A stretch of 52,148 bases of DNA, from positions 1 through 52,148 of the forward strand of contig JAFAGA010000051.1 of assembly GCA_023423045.1 (NCBI GenBank). The letters are read 5' to 3'. Below the pieces are notes generated by a model. It was not told the DNA's origin, searched no databases, and was given only the letters and a program-made list of their open reading frames with translations. Origin of the DNA: Bacillota bacterium. Its GTDB lineage: Bacteria; Bacillota; Clostridia; Lachnospirales; Lachnospiraceae. A program made the position numbers and the translations under genes. Shown here one piece after another: positions 1-8,944 of this stretch. Every line of letters starts with the position of its first letter. Position 1 is the first letter of the stretch.

Positions 1-1
1 T

Positions 2-100
2 TTTCGCATTATGGCTAAAAAGCCTGAATTAAGCATAACACGATATATTCAAAGCAAGCAGGAAAAGCCTGATATTTCTGAGGAAACGAAGGCTTCTTAG
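2..100 (+). CDS. C-terminal tail of an unidentified protein, cut by window edge
   Basis: An open frame enters from the left edge and stops at TAG 98-100, giving about 32 residues ending PDISEETKAS. The composition is charged and hydrophilic. No family is recognisable from so short a tail, and there may be no real gene here. The next gene on the same strand starts 140 bases later. Confidence 0.3.
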   Translation, partial: FRIMAKKPELSITRYIQSKQEKPDISEETKAS

Positions 101-239
101 GGTTATAAAACTTTTAACTGTACAGTATTATTAAAAAACCTGAAAATTTCCTCCATAATCGTTGATTTCATGTTAAAATAAAAGTACCGCAATTTCCTAT
201 ACGATAAAAAAGCCGCTGCAGCGGCGGAAGGAGATTATT

Positions 240-971
240 ATGAAGAGAAGGACCGTACTGGTTACCGGCTCCTCCAGGGGCATCGGGAAAGCAATCGCCG
301 TGAAATTCGCTAAAAAGGGCTATAATGTTATTATTAACTGCGCCCATAGGGAAGATTCCCTGCTTAAAATAAAGAGTGAAATTGAAGGATATCAGGTCTC
401 CTGCCATGCCTTCCTCGGAGATATGGGAAATTATAATGAAGCCCGGGAATTGTTCCTCCAGATAAAAAAACGATACGGAAACATCGATGTTCTTGTCAAT
501 AACGCCGGCATCTCCTATATTGGCCTGTTGACAGACATGTCCCCGGAGGACTGGAACCGGGTAATCTCCACAAACCTGACCTCCGTCTACCATTGCTGCT
601 CCCTTGCCATCCCGGATATGGTAAAAAACCGGTACGGCAAGATCATCAACATTTCCTCCGTCTGGGGTAATGTGGGAGCCTCCTGTGAGGTAGCCTATTC
701 CGCTTCCAAAGGCGGAATGAACGCCTTTACCAAGGCCCTGGCTAAGGAGCTGGCCCCAAGCAATATACAGGTCAACGCCGTGGCCTGCGGAGCAATTGAC
801 ACTGAGATGAACCAATTCCTTGAGGACGGCGAATTAATGGATCTGATTGAAGAAATACCCACCGGCCGCCTGGGCCGAGCCGAAGAGGTGGCCGACCTGG
901 TCTACCATCTGGCCTATAAAAATGAATACCTGACAGGACAGATCATCGGTCTGGATGGAGGATGGATTTAA
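240..971 (+). CDS. SDR-family NAD(P)-dependent reductase (FabG/YmfI-like)
   Basis: A 243-residue short-chain dehydrogenase/reductase, a normal length for the classical SDR family. It shows the cofactor motif TGSSRGIGKA near residue 9, NNAG near residue 87, the catalytic Ser with YSASKGG (Tyr-x3-Lys) near residues 153-159, and a C-terminal GQIIGLDGGW tail. The Rossmann fold transfers hydride between NAD(P)H and a carbonyl or hydroxyl. The likeliest roles are a 3-oxoacyl-ACP reductase-type enzyme or the elongation factor P 5-aminopentanone reductase that clostridia carry as a stand-alone fabG-like gene. The substrate cannot be read from sequence. The start follows AAGGAG with 6-base spacing, and a perfect 14-base palindrome (212-225) lies just upstream of this site. 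It appears monocistronic; no fatty-acid synthesis genes are adjacent. Confidence 0.85.
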   Translation: MKRRTVLVTGSSRGIGKAIAVKFAKKGYNVIINCAHREDSLLKIKSEIEGYQVSCHAFLGDMGNYNEARELFLQIKKRYGNIDVLVNNAGISYIGLLTDMSPEDWNRVISTNLTSVYHCCSLAIPDMVKNRYGKIINISSVWGNVGASCEVAYSASKGGMNAFTKALAKELAPSNIQVNAVACGAIDTEMNQFLEDGELMDLIEEIPTGRLGRAEEVADLVYHLAYKNEYLTGQIIGLDGGWI

Positions 972-1014
972 TCCCTTCCGATCCATGTGAATTCCCGTCA
1001 CGTCCATAGAAATA

Positions 1015-1072
1015 CCCCGGTGGGACTGTAGAACTTGTTCTTGCTGTAACAAGTCCTGCAGGCACACCGGGG
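1015..1072. terminator. Long hairpin between convergent genes, possible bidirectional terminator
   Basis: An outer stem CCCCGGTG/CACCGGGG encloses an inner stem ACTTGTT/AACAAGT. It sits between the stop of the SDR gene and the stop of the convergent TetR-type gene. No clear T-run follows on either strand, so termination is inferred from position and stem strength. Confidence 0.4.
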
Positions 1073-1087
1073 CATACGGCAAATGTT

Positions 1088-1657
1088 CTACCGGAATCTC
1101 CGGTCGATTCTGAATTTCTCCAACGCCCTGACGATATCACCTTGTATTAAAATGCTGAGCCGATCAATAATTACCGCCGGCCTTTCCTTCATCTCTCCGT
1201 CAATCCATTCCAGCATCAGGCCAACAAAAGCATATTTGTAAAAACGGATAATAAAGGTCTTATCTTCTTCCGCCACAGTGATCCCTGCCTCCGCCGCCTC
1301 TATCGCTTCGCTCAACAGATGATTCACCTCCGTGTAGAGGTATTCCTCAAGGTACTGCCTTCCGTCGGAATAATAGGTATTCATGACAAACGCTTTATTC
1401 TCCAGCGCATATTCAAAAATCTCCATAATTCCCTGCTGCCAGAGAATGCGGGTTTTTCTGCCGTCCGGGGCCTTCGGAGCCTCATTGGTATAAATCCATT
1501 GAATTAGATTATAAATATCCTGGAAATGATAATAAAAGGTTTGTCGGTTTACCCCGCAATCCAGGGTAATTTCAACGATCGCAATCTTATCCAGCGGTCT
1601 TTCCTGCAACAGCTTTTTTAACGAAGCTGCCAGAGCTCTCTTTGTTGTCTGCGACAT
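1088..1657 (-). CDS. TetR-family regulator (DhaS-like, TetR_C_8 type)
   Basis: A 189-residue regulator. The N-terminal helix-turn-helix reads as a TetR domain, with RALAASLKKLL and CGVNRQTFYYHF (recognition helix) in the first 50 residues, then IYNLIQWIY. The C-terminal half is a ligand or dimer domain of the type seen in dihydroxyacetone-kinase regulators of Firmicutes. The start was set at the ATG at 1657 because a strong AAGGAGGAG lies 5-7 bases upstream; the longer frame to 1750 has no site. The target is unknown. The nearest divergent or adjacent candidates are the SDR gene, which is convergent, and the cysteine-cluster gene upstream on the same strand. Confidence 0.8.
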   Translation of the reverse strand: MSQTTKRALAASLKKLLQERPLDKIAIVEITLDCGVNRQTFYYHFQDIYNLIQWIYTNEAPKAPDGRKTRILWQQGIMEIFEYALENKAFVMNTYYSDGRQYLEEYLYTEVNHLLSEAIEAAEAGITVAEEDKTFIIRFYKYAFVGLMLEWIDGEMKERPAVIIDRLSILIQGDIVRALEKFRIDRRFR

Positions 1658-1730
1658 GACTCTCCTCCTTCTCTTTCTACTATACTCCCCACAGACTGAA
1701 GGCTCCGTTTCTCCCTGTTTCAGCCTGCGG

Positions 1731-2411
1731 TTAATTTTCCTGAGCTTCAAATCCTAATATTTTTTTTGCTCCTGCAAGACGCTCTTCAAATTGGGAATAA
1801 AAATCCCTGCTGCCGTCATAACTTTTTACATAAAAAAGATTCAGCAGATACATATTCAGATTTTTAACCAGCACATCCTCCTGTGCGCTCTTAATTACTT
1901 CCTCCACATCATTCAGGAAATAGTGCCAGGTAATCAGGAACCGCTTATTCCTCTCATAATCGGCCGTATCAATCCACTTGGCCACCTTGGTCAGTGACCT
2001 GGAATTCTGCGGGCATTCATTCCGCTGGAGAAAGTATTTAAAATCACGCTTCTCATAATATCTGCCCAGAGGGAATATCCTGCAAATTCCCGGCCGGTAA
2101 GCATGTACGCTGCATCTGCCTGCAGGATTAAGAAACACACAGCTTTCTCCTTCCGCGGACATCTTCAAATTGGGCAAAATAATGCCATCTACTACATTCA
2201 ACTCTATCTGGCCGGCCAAGAGACTTTCAAAACCGGTATGGCGCTTCACTGTCAGTTGATAGATATCAAAAGGATCCAGTATGATGGAGTTCCCCATCCC
2301 ATGACAGCAGACGGCCTGGCCTTTGCACCCGTTACAGCTGGCCTCCACCAGATCTCCCGGCTCATATAATTTTCCATCGGATATTTCATCCAAACCACAA
2401 TTGCGTTTCAT
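1731..2411 (-). CDS. YkgJ-type cysteine cluster protein
   Basis: A 226-residue protein of the YkgJ/UPF0153 cysteine-cluster family, which is thought to bind zinc or iron-sulfur through conserved cysteines. Visible signatures are CNGCKGQAVCC near residue 28, CVFLNPAGRCSVHAYRPGICRIFPLG in the middle, and a later Cys in NECPQN. The biochemical role of the family is not established. The ATG at 2411 is preferred to the one at 2423 because GGAG lies six bases upstream. The gene is separated by a short hairpin-bearing gap from the divergent chemoreceptor gene, so the two may share a promoter region. Confidence 0.75.
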   Translation of the reverse strand: MKRNCGLDEISDGKLYEPGDLVEASCNGCKGQAVCCHGMGNSIILDPFDIYQLTVKRHTGFESLLAGQIELNVVDGIILPNLKMSAEGESCVFLNPAGRCSVHAYRPGICRIFPLGRYYEKRDFKYFLQRNECPQNSRSLTKVAKWIDTADYERNKRFLITWHYFLNDVEEVIKSAQEDVLVKNLNMYLLNLFYVKSYDGSRDFYSQFEERLAGAKKILGFEAQEN

Positions 2412-2569
2412 CAAAATCTCCATTCTACCGCTGCCTTCGAATTAGAGCGGCAGCGCAAATTACTACAAATTACTTCAAAAAAGAAAAATATAGATAGCAT
2501 CCGCCCCCTTCTATATGCTACACTTAATACAAAAAAATAGCAATACATTATTACATCAGGAGGTAATCT

Positions 2570-4039
2570 ATGCTTTTACGAAAAGAGAAAGGCGATTGCA
2601 ATGAAGCACGCTGCATTGTTAATTATGTGCAGGATAGAATGGAAGGAAAGAAAGGTACTCTGCCGGAGATACAGTATGACCTGCATAAATCTGTATACGG
2701 CCTCTTTGAACGTTTTTTTGAGAACGAGGCAAAGCTTTCTCATTCCGCCAAGGATCTCCTGGGCCTCGGAACAAAGATGAGCGACTTTGACATTCAGATG
2801 TCCCATATCTCTTATGATCTGAAATCCTTTGCAACAGAAATCGCCAATCTCAGCGAATCCAATCTGGCAATCGTAGAAGAAACCACGGCTAGTATGAGCG
2901 TTGTGACGGAAGCGGTAAATGTTTCTTCTGAAACCCTGGAAAAGCTGGCCCAGGCTTCGGAGGAATTAATTACAAGTAATGATGTCAGCATTCAGAAAAT
3001 TTCCCAAATTAATGCTCTGAAGGAAAATGTAATGAACAATTCCGCCATCATGAGCCAGCGTATCGAGGAACTGGTGGAGTTGACCAATAAGGTAAATGAA
3101 ATTGTAAGCACAGTGGATGCCATAGCGGAGCAAACCAACCTCCTATCCCTGAATGCCTCTATCGAGGCCGCCAGAGCAGGTGAGAACGGCAAGGGCTTTG
3201 CCGTCGTTGCTTCAGAGATCCGAAAGCTTGCCGATACCACCAAGAAAAGCCTGGAAGGTATGAGCCTTGTCATGTCCGACATCAAAACAGCTGCAGAGAA
3301 CGGACGGGAAAGTATGTCCAGCACCATGGAGTCTACCTCCGAGATGAGCGAAAAAATTGATGATATCTATTCCACTATGAAAAATAATATGGGCCTGCTG
3401 AACCGGACCATCGAAGATGTCCGCGATGTAAATACTACTATGGCAGGAGTTAAAATTTCCACCAACGAAATCAATACCGCTATGGATTCCTCCAGCAGTG
3501 ATGCCGAAAGACTGAGCGATATGACTCAGACAATATTCCGGGATGCCGAAAAATGTGCTACCCTGGCCAGCAACATCACCCAGATGGATGACAGCCTTTC
3601 CGAAATAACTAAAAGCATGTTCTCCACCCTGAAAGGCGGTATGAATAATCTGACCAACGAGGAATTAAAGCTTAATATCTCCAATGCAAGACAGGCGCAC
3701 GGCAAATGGCTGCTCACCTTAAAATCCATTGTTGATGAGGGTGTAATTTATCCTCTTCAGGTTAACAGTACCAAATGTGCTTTCGGACATTTCTATCATA
3801 CCATCCATGTGGAACATCCTTCTATCCGGGAGGATTGGGACGCCATCAATGAGGTACATGATAATTTCCATCACTGCGGTCATAAAGTCATGGAGTCCAT
3901 CCGTAATTCCAAAAAGAATGATGCTATAAAGCACTATGGAGAAGCTGAGCTCTATTCCAAGAAAATATTTGCTCTTCTGGATAAGATCGAGAAGGAAGTA
4001 GATGCACAGACCCAAGCAGGTGTCCGGCTCTTTTCCTGA
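2570..4039 (+). CDS. Soluble methyl-accepting chemotaxis protein with C-terminal CZB zinc domain
   Basis: A 489-residue chemoreceptor without any hydrophobic segment, so it should be cytoplasmic. Residues about 60-350 form a long coiled-coil signalling domain whose tip (187-222) carries the highly conserved EQTNLLSLNASIEAARAGE region that contacts CheA and CheW. The C-terminus (about 370-470) reads as a chemoreceptor zinc-binding (CZB) domain: His377, Cys403 in KCAFGHFYH, and His430/His434 in HDNFH supply the expected 3-His/1-Cys zinc site. CZB domains are known to sense zinc or hypochlorous acid via the Cys. No HAMP or PAS domain is seen, and the first 60 residues match nothing I recognise. 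AGGAGG lies 7 bases before the ATG. No che genes are nearby. Confidence 0.88.
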   Translation: MLLRKEKGDCNEARCIVNYVQDRMEGKKGTLPEIQYDLHKSVYGLFERFFENEAKLSHSAKDLLGLGTKMSDFDIQMSHISYDLKSFATEIANLSESNLAIVEETTASMSVVTEAVNVSSETLEKLAQASEELITSNDVSIQKISQINALKENVMNNSAIMSQRIEELVELTNKVNEIVSTVDAIAEQTNLLSLNASIEAARAGENGKGFAVVASEIRKLADTTKKSLEGMSLVMSDIKTAAENGRESMSSTMESTSEMSEKIDDIYSTMKNNMGLLNRTIEDVRDVNTTMAGVKISTNEINTAMDSSSSDAERLSDMTQTIFRDAEKCATLASNITQMDDSLSEITKSMFSTLKGGMNNLTNEELKLNISNARQAHGKWLLTLKSIVDEGVIYPLQVNSTKCAFGHFYHTIHVEHPSIREDWDAINEVHDNFHHCGHKVMESIRNSKKNDAIKHYGEAELYSKKIFALLDKIEKEVDAQTQAGVRLFS

Positions 4040-4078
4040 TCATATCCATCATCAACACCCAGTCTTCCATATTCAAAG

Positions 4079-4113
4079 GCCGGAAACCGTTCCTGGTACG
4101 AACGGCTTCCGGC
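4079..4113 (+). terminator. Rho-independent-type hairpin after the chemoreceptor gene
   Basis: A 14-base near-perfect stem, GCCGGAAACCGTTC against GAACGGCTTCCGGC with one A-C mismatch, has a 7-base loop and a TTCTTTC tract on the plus strand. It lies 40 bases past the chemoreceptor stop, between convergent genes. Confidence 0.65.
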
Positions 4114-4181
4114 TTCTTTCATCGGATTTCATTATTCTCTCTATCAGAGCAGCTTTGAGCTGTTCTTCCGACATTTTTGCC

Positions 4182-6302
4182 TCATTTGGCAATTGTAAAT
4201 GCTGCAAACAATTTGAATGTGTCATAATCGCCCGGAGATCTGACAAATAGTGCTTCTTTAACAATTCGATAATCACCGGCTGGAAGTTTGCCGTAAAGCC
4301 ATTCCCAGTCGATCATAATTTCTTTGCTTCCCATTGCCGGCAACATATATCCGATATCGTCGAAGCCATAATTTTCTATAACAGGTACAGCGTCTATCCA
4401 TCCATTACGAGTTTTGTGCTGTATAGTGTAGCTTTCGCCGTAGGTGTATTCGGTTTCCATGACATTTTTGAGTGTAACGGTTACCCCGGATGGTGTAGCT
4501 GTGCCATCTTTCACTTGCATAATAATAGGCCGTTTGCTCAAAAATTCATCTATATTTTCATATCGGATGTCGATACCACTCCCGCCGCTTTCCCAAATAC
4601 CTTCAAGGTTTACGCTGTCCGGCTTGCCGCTCTGATCTGAGCATACAATTAAACGATAGCCCCCCTCAACACCATAGACCACGATATAATAGTCAAGGTT
4701 TGAGCTGACATTTGCTCCTTTGTATTTCTGGAAGTCTTCAAACAGCAGGCTATCCCCCTTTTTAGCGAGGGCTCGAACATCTTCCAATGTTAAAGCCTGC
4801 AGCTCGTATAATGAGGTGTTCGACACAGAAAGATACCGTGCTCCTTCGTCTGCGAACAACGGCACAGAAGCCTCTTTGAAAATCAGCGTGTTATCATCAA
4901 TGACCATGAACTTTGCGATTATGTTATCGCTCTCATAATAAATTAGCAATTCACTGTCCGCGAAAGTGTAATAGTATGGGGACAATAACGCATAGCTGCT
5001 GATTGGCGGTATTGCAAGCCTTGCCGTACCATCGTTGAATAGTGTTACGGACAGCATACGCTCCGCCCTCTGTTTTTCGGTCGCGTTTTCAAGAATATAC
5101 TGTTGCGAAGGTGCCTCAGGCGGATGGATACTCATCACCCGCCATACATCCTCACTCTCGACCGCCAGTAAATAGTCGCGGTCATACCCATTTAATTCAT
5201 AAATGCGCCACGTGCTGTACTCGTCTGTGGCATACCCGATTTCCTTTCCTCGTCCGGTGTTGTTCATCGGTGTTACATGATAGATGGCATCGTCCCAAAT
5301 CAGCTTCATATCTTTGAGAAAGAAAGCCGGATTTTCTTCATAAACCATTTTCATTTCAAAGGGCGGCGTATTAACAATCCGATTCACCGCAAAGCCCACG
5401 CTCAACACAGCTGCTAACGCCACCGCCGCAACGATAATCACCCTGGACGGTTTTTTGAAGTTCAATACATTCTTGACTCGTTCTTTTATGCCGCCCTCTC
5501 CGAAAGCAAGAGGACTGCCGCCAATGATATGCCGTTCTGTTGCCAGCGATAACAGCGACAGTAAATAATCCTTTTTTATTTCTCCACCCATTTCTTTCAG
5601 TACACGCTCGTCACAGGACATTTCCATATCCACGCCCATGAGTAGGAATGCCACCCATGCCAGCGGATTAAACCAATGTACACACAAAATGAAATACGCC
5701 ACGAATTTTATGATATAGTCATGCCGCCGAATATGCGTCTGTTCATGCAAGATAATATAGATTTTTTCTTGCCCGGATAAGCCAACAGGCAGATAGATTT
5801 TCGGTTTGAAAACGCCCAGCACAAAAGGCGATTTAATATTTTCCGCTTCGTAGATATTAGCCTCGATGTGGGCTGCTTCCCTCATCTTCCGTTTAAGGAT
5901 AAAAAAAGACACCACACCGTAAATGAACAATACGGCTAGGCCGACAAACCAAACCCAGGCGCCGATTGCCATCCATATCTGCAACGGGTTTACACTCGCG
6001 GTTGGTTTGGCAGCGGGAAGAATACTGCTGACAGCATTATTTATAAAGGATATGCCACTGTCAATGCGCGGCACCGGCTGCATGACTATATCCATCGGTA
6101 TTGTCTGTGCCCTGAATGGAATCAAGCTAAATATGCTCTCAATGGAAAACGGGAAAACGAGTCTAAATCCTGCTACCGCCCACAGGCAGTAAGAAATTAT
6201 TTTAGGGGCTTTTTTAAGTGGAAGCCGCGCAAGATATATTGCCCCAATAACAAATGCCCCGGTCAGACTCATATTTAGAATTGTGAGGAACAGTTTATTC
6301 AT
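4182..6302 (-). CDS. BlaR1/MecR1-like M56 membrane metalloprotease with non-PBP sensor domain
   Basis: A 706-residue member of the M56 (BlaR1) family. Several N-terminal membrane helices (about 2-65, 110-135, 200-225) surround the zinc site HEQTH near residues 186-190 and the third-ligand region EMSCDER near 226-232. A further helix lies near 290-308. The roughly 400-residue outer part lacks the transpeptidase Ser-x-x-Lys fold of true BlaR1. Instead its last 100 residues look like a bacterial Ig-like domain (SGVTVTLKN to the C-terminus). Family knowledge: ligand sensing outside activates the protease, which inactivates the partner BlaI-type repressor. The start overlaps the repressor stop by 8 bases and has GGGGGCGG upstream, so the two are translationally coupled. 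The ligand is unknown. Confidence 0.85.
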   Translation of the reverse strand: MNKLFLTILNMSLTGAFVIGAIYLARLPLKKAPKIISYCLWAVAGFRLVFPFSIESIFSLIPFRAQTIPMDIVMQPVPRIDSGISFINNAVSSILPAAKPTASVNPLQIWMAIGAWVWFVGLAVLFIYGVVSFFILKRKMREAAHIEANIYEAENIKSPFVLGVFKPKIYLPVGLSGQEKIYIILHEQTHIRRHDYIIKFVAYFILCVHWFNPLAWVAFLLMGVDMEMSCDERVLKEMGGEIKKDYLLSLLSLATERHIIGGSPLAFGEGGIKERVKNVLNFKKPSRVIIVAAVALAAVLSVGFAVNRIVNTPPFEMKMVYEENPAFFLKDMKLIWDDAIYHVTPMNNTGRGKEIGYATDEYSTWRIYELNGYDRDYLLAVESEDVWRVMSIHPPEAPSQQYILENATEKQRAERMLSVTLFNDGTARLAIPPISSYALLSPYYYTFADSELLIYYESDNIIAKFMVIDDNTLIFKEASVPLFADEGARYLSVSNTSLYELQALTLEDVRALAKKGDSLLFEDFQKYKGANVSSNLDYYIVVYGVEGGYRLIVCSDQSGKPDSVNLEGIWESGGSGIDIRYENIDEFLSKRPIIMQVKDGTATPSGVTVTLKNVMETEYTYGESYTIQHKTRNGWIDAVPVIENYGFDDIGYMLPAMGSKEIMIDWEWLYGKLPAGDYRIVKEALFVRSPGDYDTFKLFAAFTIAK

Positions 6303-6672
6303 TATTACCGCCCCCTTCATATTCTTCTATCAGACGTTTTAATTCTGCCGCTTGTTCCGGCGTTAGTTTTCTGCCGCCGAAAAATGAAGTGATGAACTTC
6401 GGCAACGACCCGCCGAACGTATCTTCTACATAGCGGCGGCTTTGGCGAGCCATCTGCTCGTCACGGGTAAGCACAACAGACACATTTGCGTTTTCGTTTT
6501 TGAATACGCCCTTGTCGCAAAGTTTCTTTAACACCGTGTAAGTAGTTGATTTTTTCCAATCCATTTCTCGCTCCGCAAGCGCGACCAACTCCGGCGAGGT
6601 CAACGGCGCATCCCGCCAAATCAAAGCCGCGAGTTTTTCTTCTGCGTCAGTAAGCGTTATGGTTTTAGTCAT
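6295..6672 (-). CDS. BlaI/MecI/CopY-family repressor
   Basis: A 125-residue winged-helix repressor, the usual length for BlaI/MecI. It starts TDAEEKLAALIW, has the recognition-helix region KKSTTYTVLKKLCDKGVF near residues 39-56, and a C-terminal dimerisation helix. In this family the dimer holds the operon shut until the M56 partner triggers its cleavage. The start has GGAGAG with good spacing. It is the first gene of a two-gene operon with the M56 sensor, and it lies just downstream of a palindrome that is probably its own operator. Confidence 0.9.
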   Translation of the reverse strand: MTKTITLTDAEEKLAALIWRDAPLTSPELVALAEREMDWKKSTTYTVLKKLCDKGVFKNENANVSVVLTRDEQMARQSRRYVEDTFGGSLPKFITSFFGGRKLTPEQAAELKRLIEEYEGGGNNE

Positions 6673-6697
6673 AGTATTCTCTCCAATCTAAACTTAT

Positions 6698-6715
6698 TAG
6701 ACTGAGTATAGTCTA
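6698..6715. promoter_or_regulatory. Candidate BlaI-type operator
   Basis: TAGACT, six bases, AGTCTA is a perfect dyad 26-43 bases upstream of the repressor start. A further TTAGACT half-site lies at 6722-6728, and AATCTA occurs just inside. It differs from the classical TACA/TGTA BlaI box, as expected for a divergent family member. Autoregulation is inferred from position. Confidence 0.5.
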
Positions 6716-6848
6716 TCATGATTAGACTGGATTTGCAAGAAGGATTTCGATATTGGTAAATATTTGTCCAAACCTCTGATATGAGTAAAAAGAAAAATAA
6801 TTTTTATAAGTTATTGCTCTCATTCGACAAGCTTCAGCCACCAATCAG

Positions 6849-6883
6849 AAAAAAGTTGCCCCAAGCTAATGCTTAGGGCAAAC
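6849..6883 (-). terminator. Intrinsic terminator of the peptide importer operon
   Basis: On the minus strand GTTTGCCC-TAAGC, a 4-base loop, then GCTTGGGGCAAC forms a strong stem followed by TTTTTT. It lies directly after the last ABC gene. Confidence 0.85.
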
Positions 6884-6894
6884 CTATATATACC

Positions 6895-7890
6895 TTATAT
6901 TAGCCCATGAAAACAACGAATAAATTGTCCGTCGCTAACTTCTCTTACCTGTGGCAATTCCTTAGAACATCTCTCTTCAGCCACAGGACAACGGCTTTTA
7001 AAAGGACATCCTTTGCTTTCCGGTGTCCAAAAAGTTACTTCTGATTCTTTATCTTTTAATACCGGCAATTCTACCACTCCTTCTCTCTCCGGATCCGGAG
7101 CGGCTGTAACCAAAAGCTTTGTATAAGGATGCGCCGGACTTACAATAACCTTATTAATATCACCCCACTCAACCATATGCCCGGCATACAAAACAATAAT
7201 TCTGTCAGCAAAGTATCGTGCAGTGGCTATATCATGGGTAATATAAATAAATGATTTGTTATTCTCTTTTTTCAATTTGTTCATAAGGTTCAGAATTCCC
7301 AACCGAATTGATACGTCTAACATTGATGTCGGCTCATCCGCAAATATAACCTCTGCACCTACAGACAATATTCTTGCTAAATATGCTCTCTGTCTTTGCC
7401 CGCCAGACAGCTGATGAGGATGTTTGCTTCCTTGTTCTTCCGGAGGAACCAGCCCTACCAAAGTCAAATACTCATCCATTTTCTTCTTCATGGTTATTTT
7501 GTCTGAAGGATGATACAATTTAAGCGGCCTCTCCAAATGATAATATATATTATGCAATGGATTTAGTGAGGAAAAAGGATCTTGGAAGATCATCTGCACT
7601 TTTTGACGATAGTTTTTTAATTTCTGAGCCTTCAATTTATGAATGTCATCATTTTCAAAAGTCATCGTTCCCGAGGTAGGATTGTAAAATTTCATAGCTA
7701 CCCTGCATATCGTAGATTTTCCACAGCCCGATTCACCAACAATTGCCAATGCTTCCCCTTTATATAAATCAAAGGTGATATTATTTAAAGCGCGTAAAGT
7801 CTTCTTCTTGGACAGAATAGATTTTCCACCAATTTTAAAATCCATCACAACGTTATTTACACTTAATATTATTTGCTTTTCTTCTTTCAT
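6895..7890 (-). CDS. Peptide-type ABC importer ATPase (OppF/DppF-like)
   Basis: A 331-residue ATP-binding subunit. It has Walker A GESGCGKST near residue 54, Q-loop MIFQDPFSSLNP, signature LSGGQRQR near residue 166, Walker B VIFADEPTS and H-loop ITHD. The C-terminal extension, with a Cys-containing CPFKSRCPVAEERC segment, is typical of Opp/Dpp ATPases and marks this as the F-type partner. It pairs with the upstream D-type ATPase to energise uptake of peptides or a similar solute. It is the last gene of a leftward five-gene operon, and GAGGTG precedes the ATG. The substrate cannot be deduced. Confidence 0.9.
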   Translation of the reverse strand: MKEEKQIILSVNNVVMDFKIGGKSILSKKKTLRALNNITFDLYKGEALAIVGESGCGKSTICRVAMKFYNPTSGTMTFENDDIHKLKAQKLKNYRQKVQMIFQDPFSSLNPLHNIYYHLERPLKLYHPSDKITMKKKMDEYLTLVGLVPPEEQGSKHPHQLSGGQRQRAYLARILSVGAEVIFADEPTSMLDVSIRLGILNLMNKLKKENNKSFIYITHDIATARYFADRIIVLYAGHMVEWGDINKVIVSPAHPYTKLLVTAAPDPEREGVVELPVLKDKESEVTFWTPESKGCPFKSRCPVAEERCSKELPQVREVSDGQFIRCFHGLI

Positions 7891-7955
7891 TTCACACCTC
7901 GTATAATTGATACATTGCGTTTGGTAGTCAGGTGACCAACCGGATTAAGTTACAT

Positions 7956-8930
7956 CTATCCTGCATTTAATGGATTATTGCAATAAAAGAATCCATCGTT
8001 CGTGGTGCTCATCTCCGGCTCCTTTGTAAAACAGTCTTCACATGCTCTAAAACAACGCTCTTGAAATCTGCAGCCTACAGGAATAGCATTTAAATCCAGT
8101 GGGGTTCCAGGTATTCCTTCCATATACTTAACTTCTCCTTTTAGAGAGGGAAATGAGTTTTTTAAACCGTAGGTATACGGATGTTTTGGATTATGCAAAA
8201 TCTCTTCAGAAGAAGCCTGCTCTACGATCTTCCCAGCGTACATAATACTTATTGTGTCGCAAAATTCCATCATTAAGCTGATATCATGTGTTATAAAAAG
8301 AATCGAGAATTTTAAATCTTTTTTTAGATCGTAAATACACTGTAAAATATCCCTTTGTACTACAGTATCAAGTGCTGTCGTAGGTTCGTCCAAGATAAGA
8401 AGCTTTGGTCTAAGCGCTAATGCCATTGCAATCACGGCTCTCTGGCGCATACCGCCTGAATATTGATGAGGATAATCTTTTAATCGTTCCGCCGGGATAC
8501 CTACAAAGGATAACAGCTCTTCAGCCCTCCTTCTGTATTCATTTTTATTATTGGCAATCCCATGATACCTGAATATTTCAAAGAACTGTTTTTCCATTGT
8601 TACGACGGGATTCAGAGAATTCATGGCCGATTGGAATACCATGGATATCTCACTCCAGCGTAATTGCTGAACTTGATCTTCGGTCATAGGTACGATATCC
8701 TTACCGCCAACAATAATTTGCCCATCCGATATTAACGCCGGAGGCCTGTGCAATCTCATAAGAGAGTAAGCAATTGTACTCTTACCACAGCCGGATTCTC
8801 CCGCTAAGCCAAAGCTTTGACCCTCTTTTATAGAAAAGCTGACATTGTCTACTGCTCTGACATGTCCCCCTTTAGCAGTCACATAATCAACACTAAGTCC
8901 TTTTACCGTTAATAAATCACCCATCTCCAA
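7956..8930 (-). CDS. Peptide-type ABC importer ATPase (OppD/DppD-like)
   Basis: A 324-residue ATPase. Walker A GESGCGKST is near residue 45, signature YSGGMRQRAVIA near residue 155, and Walker B LLILDEPTTALD is followed by the H-loop FITHD. The C-terminal oligopeptide-transporter segment ends with GCRFQERCFRACEDC, a Cys cluster known in this family. AGGAGG spaced 6 bases supports the TTG start at 8930; an ATG two codons later (8924) is the alternative. It lies 14 bases after the C-type permease stop, so it is clearly co-transcribed. Confidence 0.9.
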   Translation of the reverse strand: MEMGDLLTVKGLSVDYVTAKGGHVRAVDNVSFSIKEGQSFGLAGESGCGKSTIAYSLMRLHRPPALISDGQIIVGGKDIVPMTEDQVQQLRWSEISMVFQSAMNSLNPVVTMEKQFFEIFRYHGIANNKNEYRRRAEELLSFVGIPAERLKDYPHQYSGGMRQRAVIAMALALRPKLLILDEPTTALDTVVQRDILQCIYDLKKDLKFSILFITHDISLMMEFCDTISIMYAGKIVEQASSEEILHNPKHPYTYGLKNSFPSLKGEVKYMEGIPGTPLDLNAIPVGCRFQERCFRACEDCFTKEPEMSTTNDGFFYCNNPLNAG

Positions 8931-8944
8931 GTGTTTCCTCCTTC

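Noticed and set aside
2424..2460. CGCTGCC/GGCAGCG hairpin as a terminator
   Set aside because: It lies upstream of the cysteine-cluster gene start with no T-run, in a divergent promoter region.
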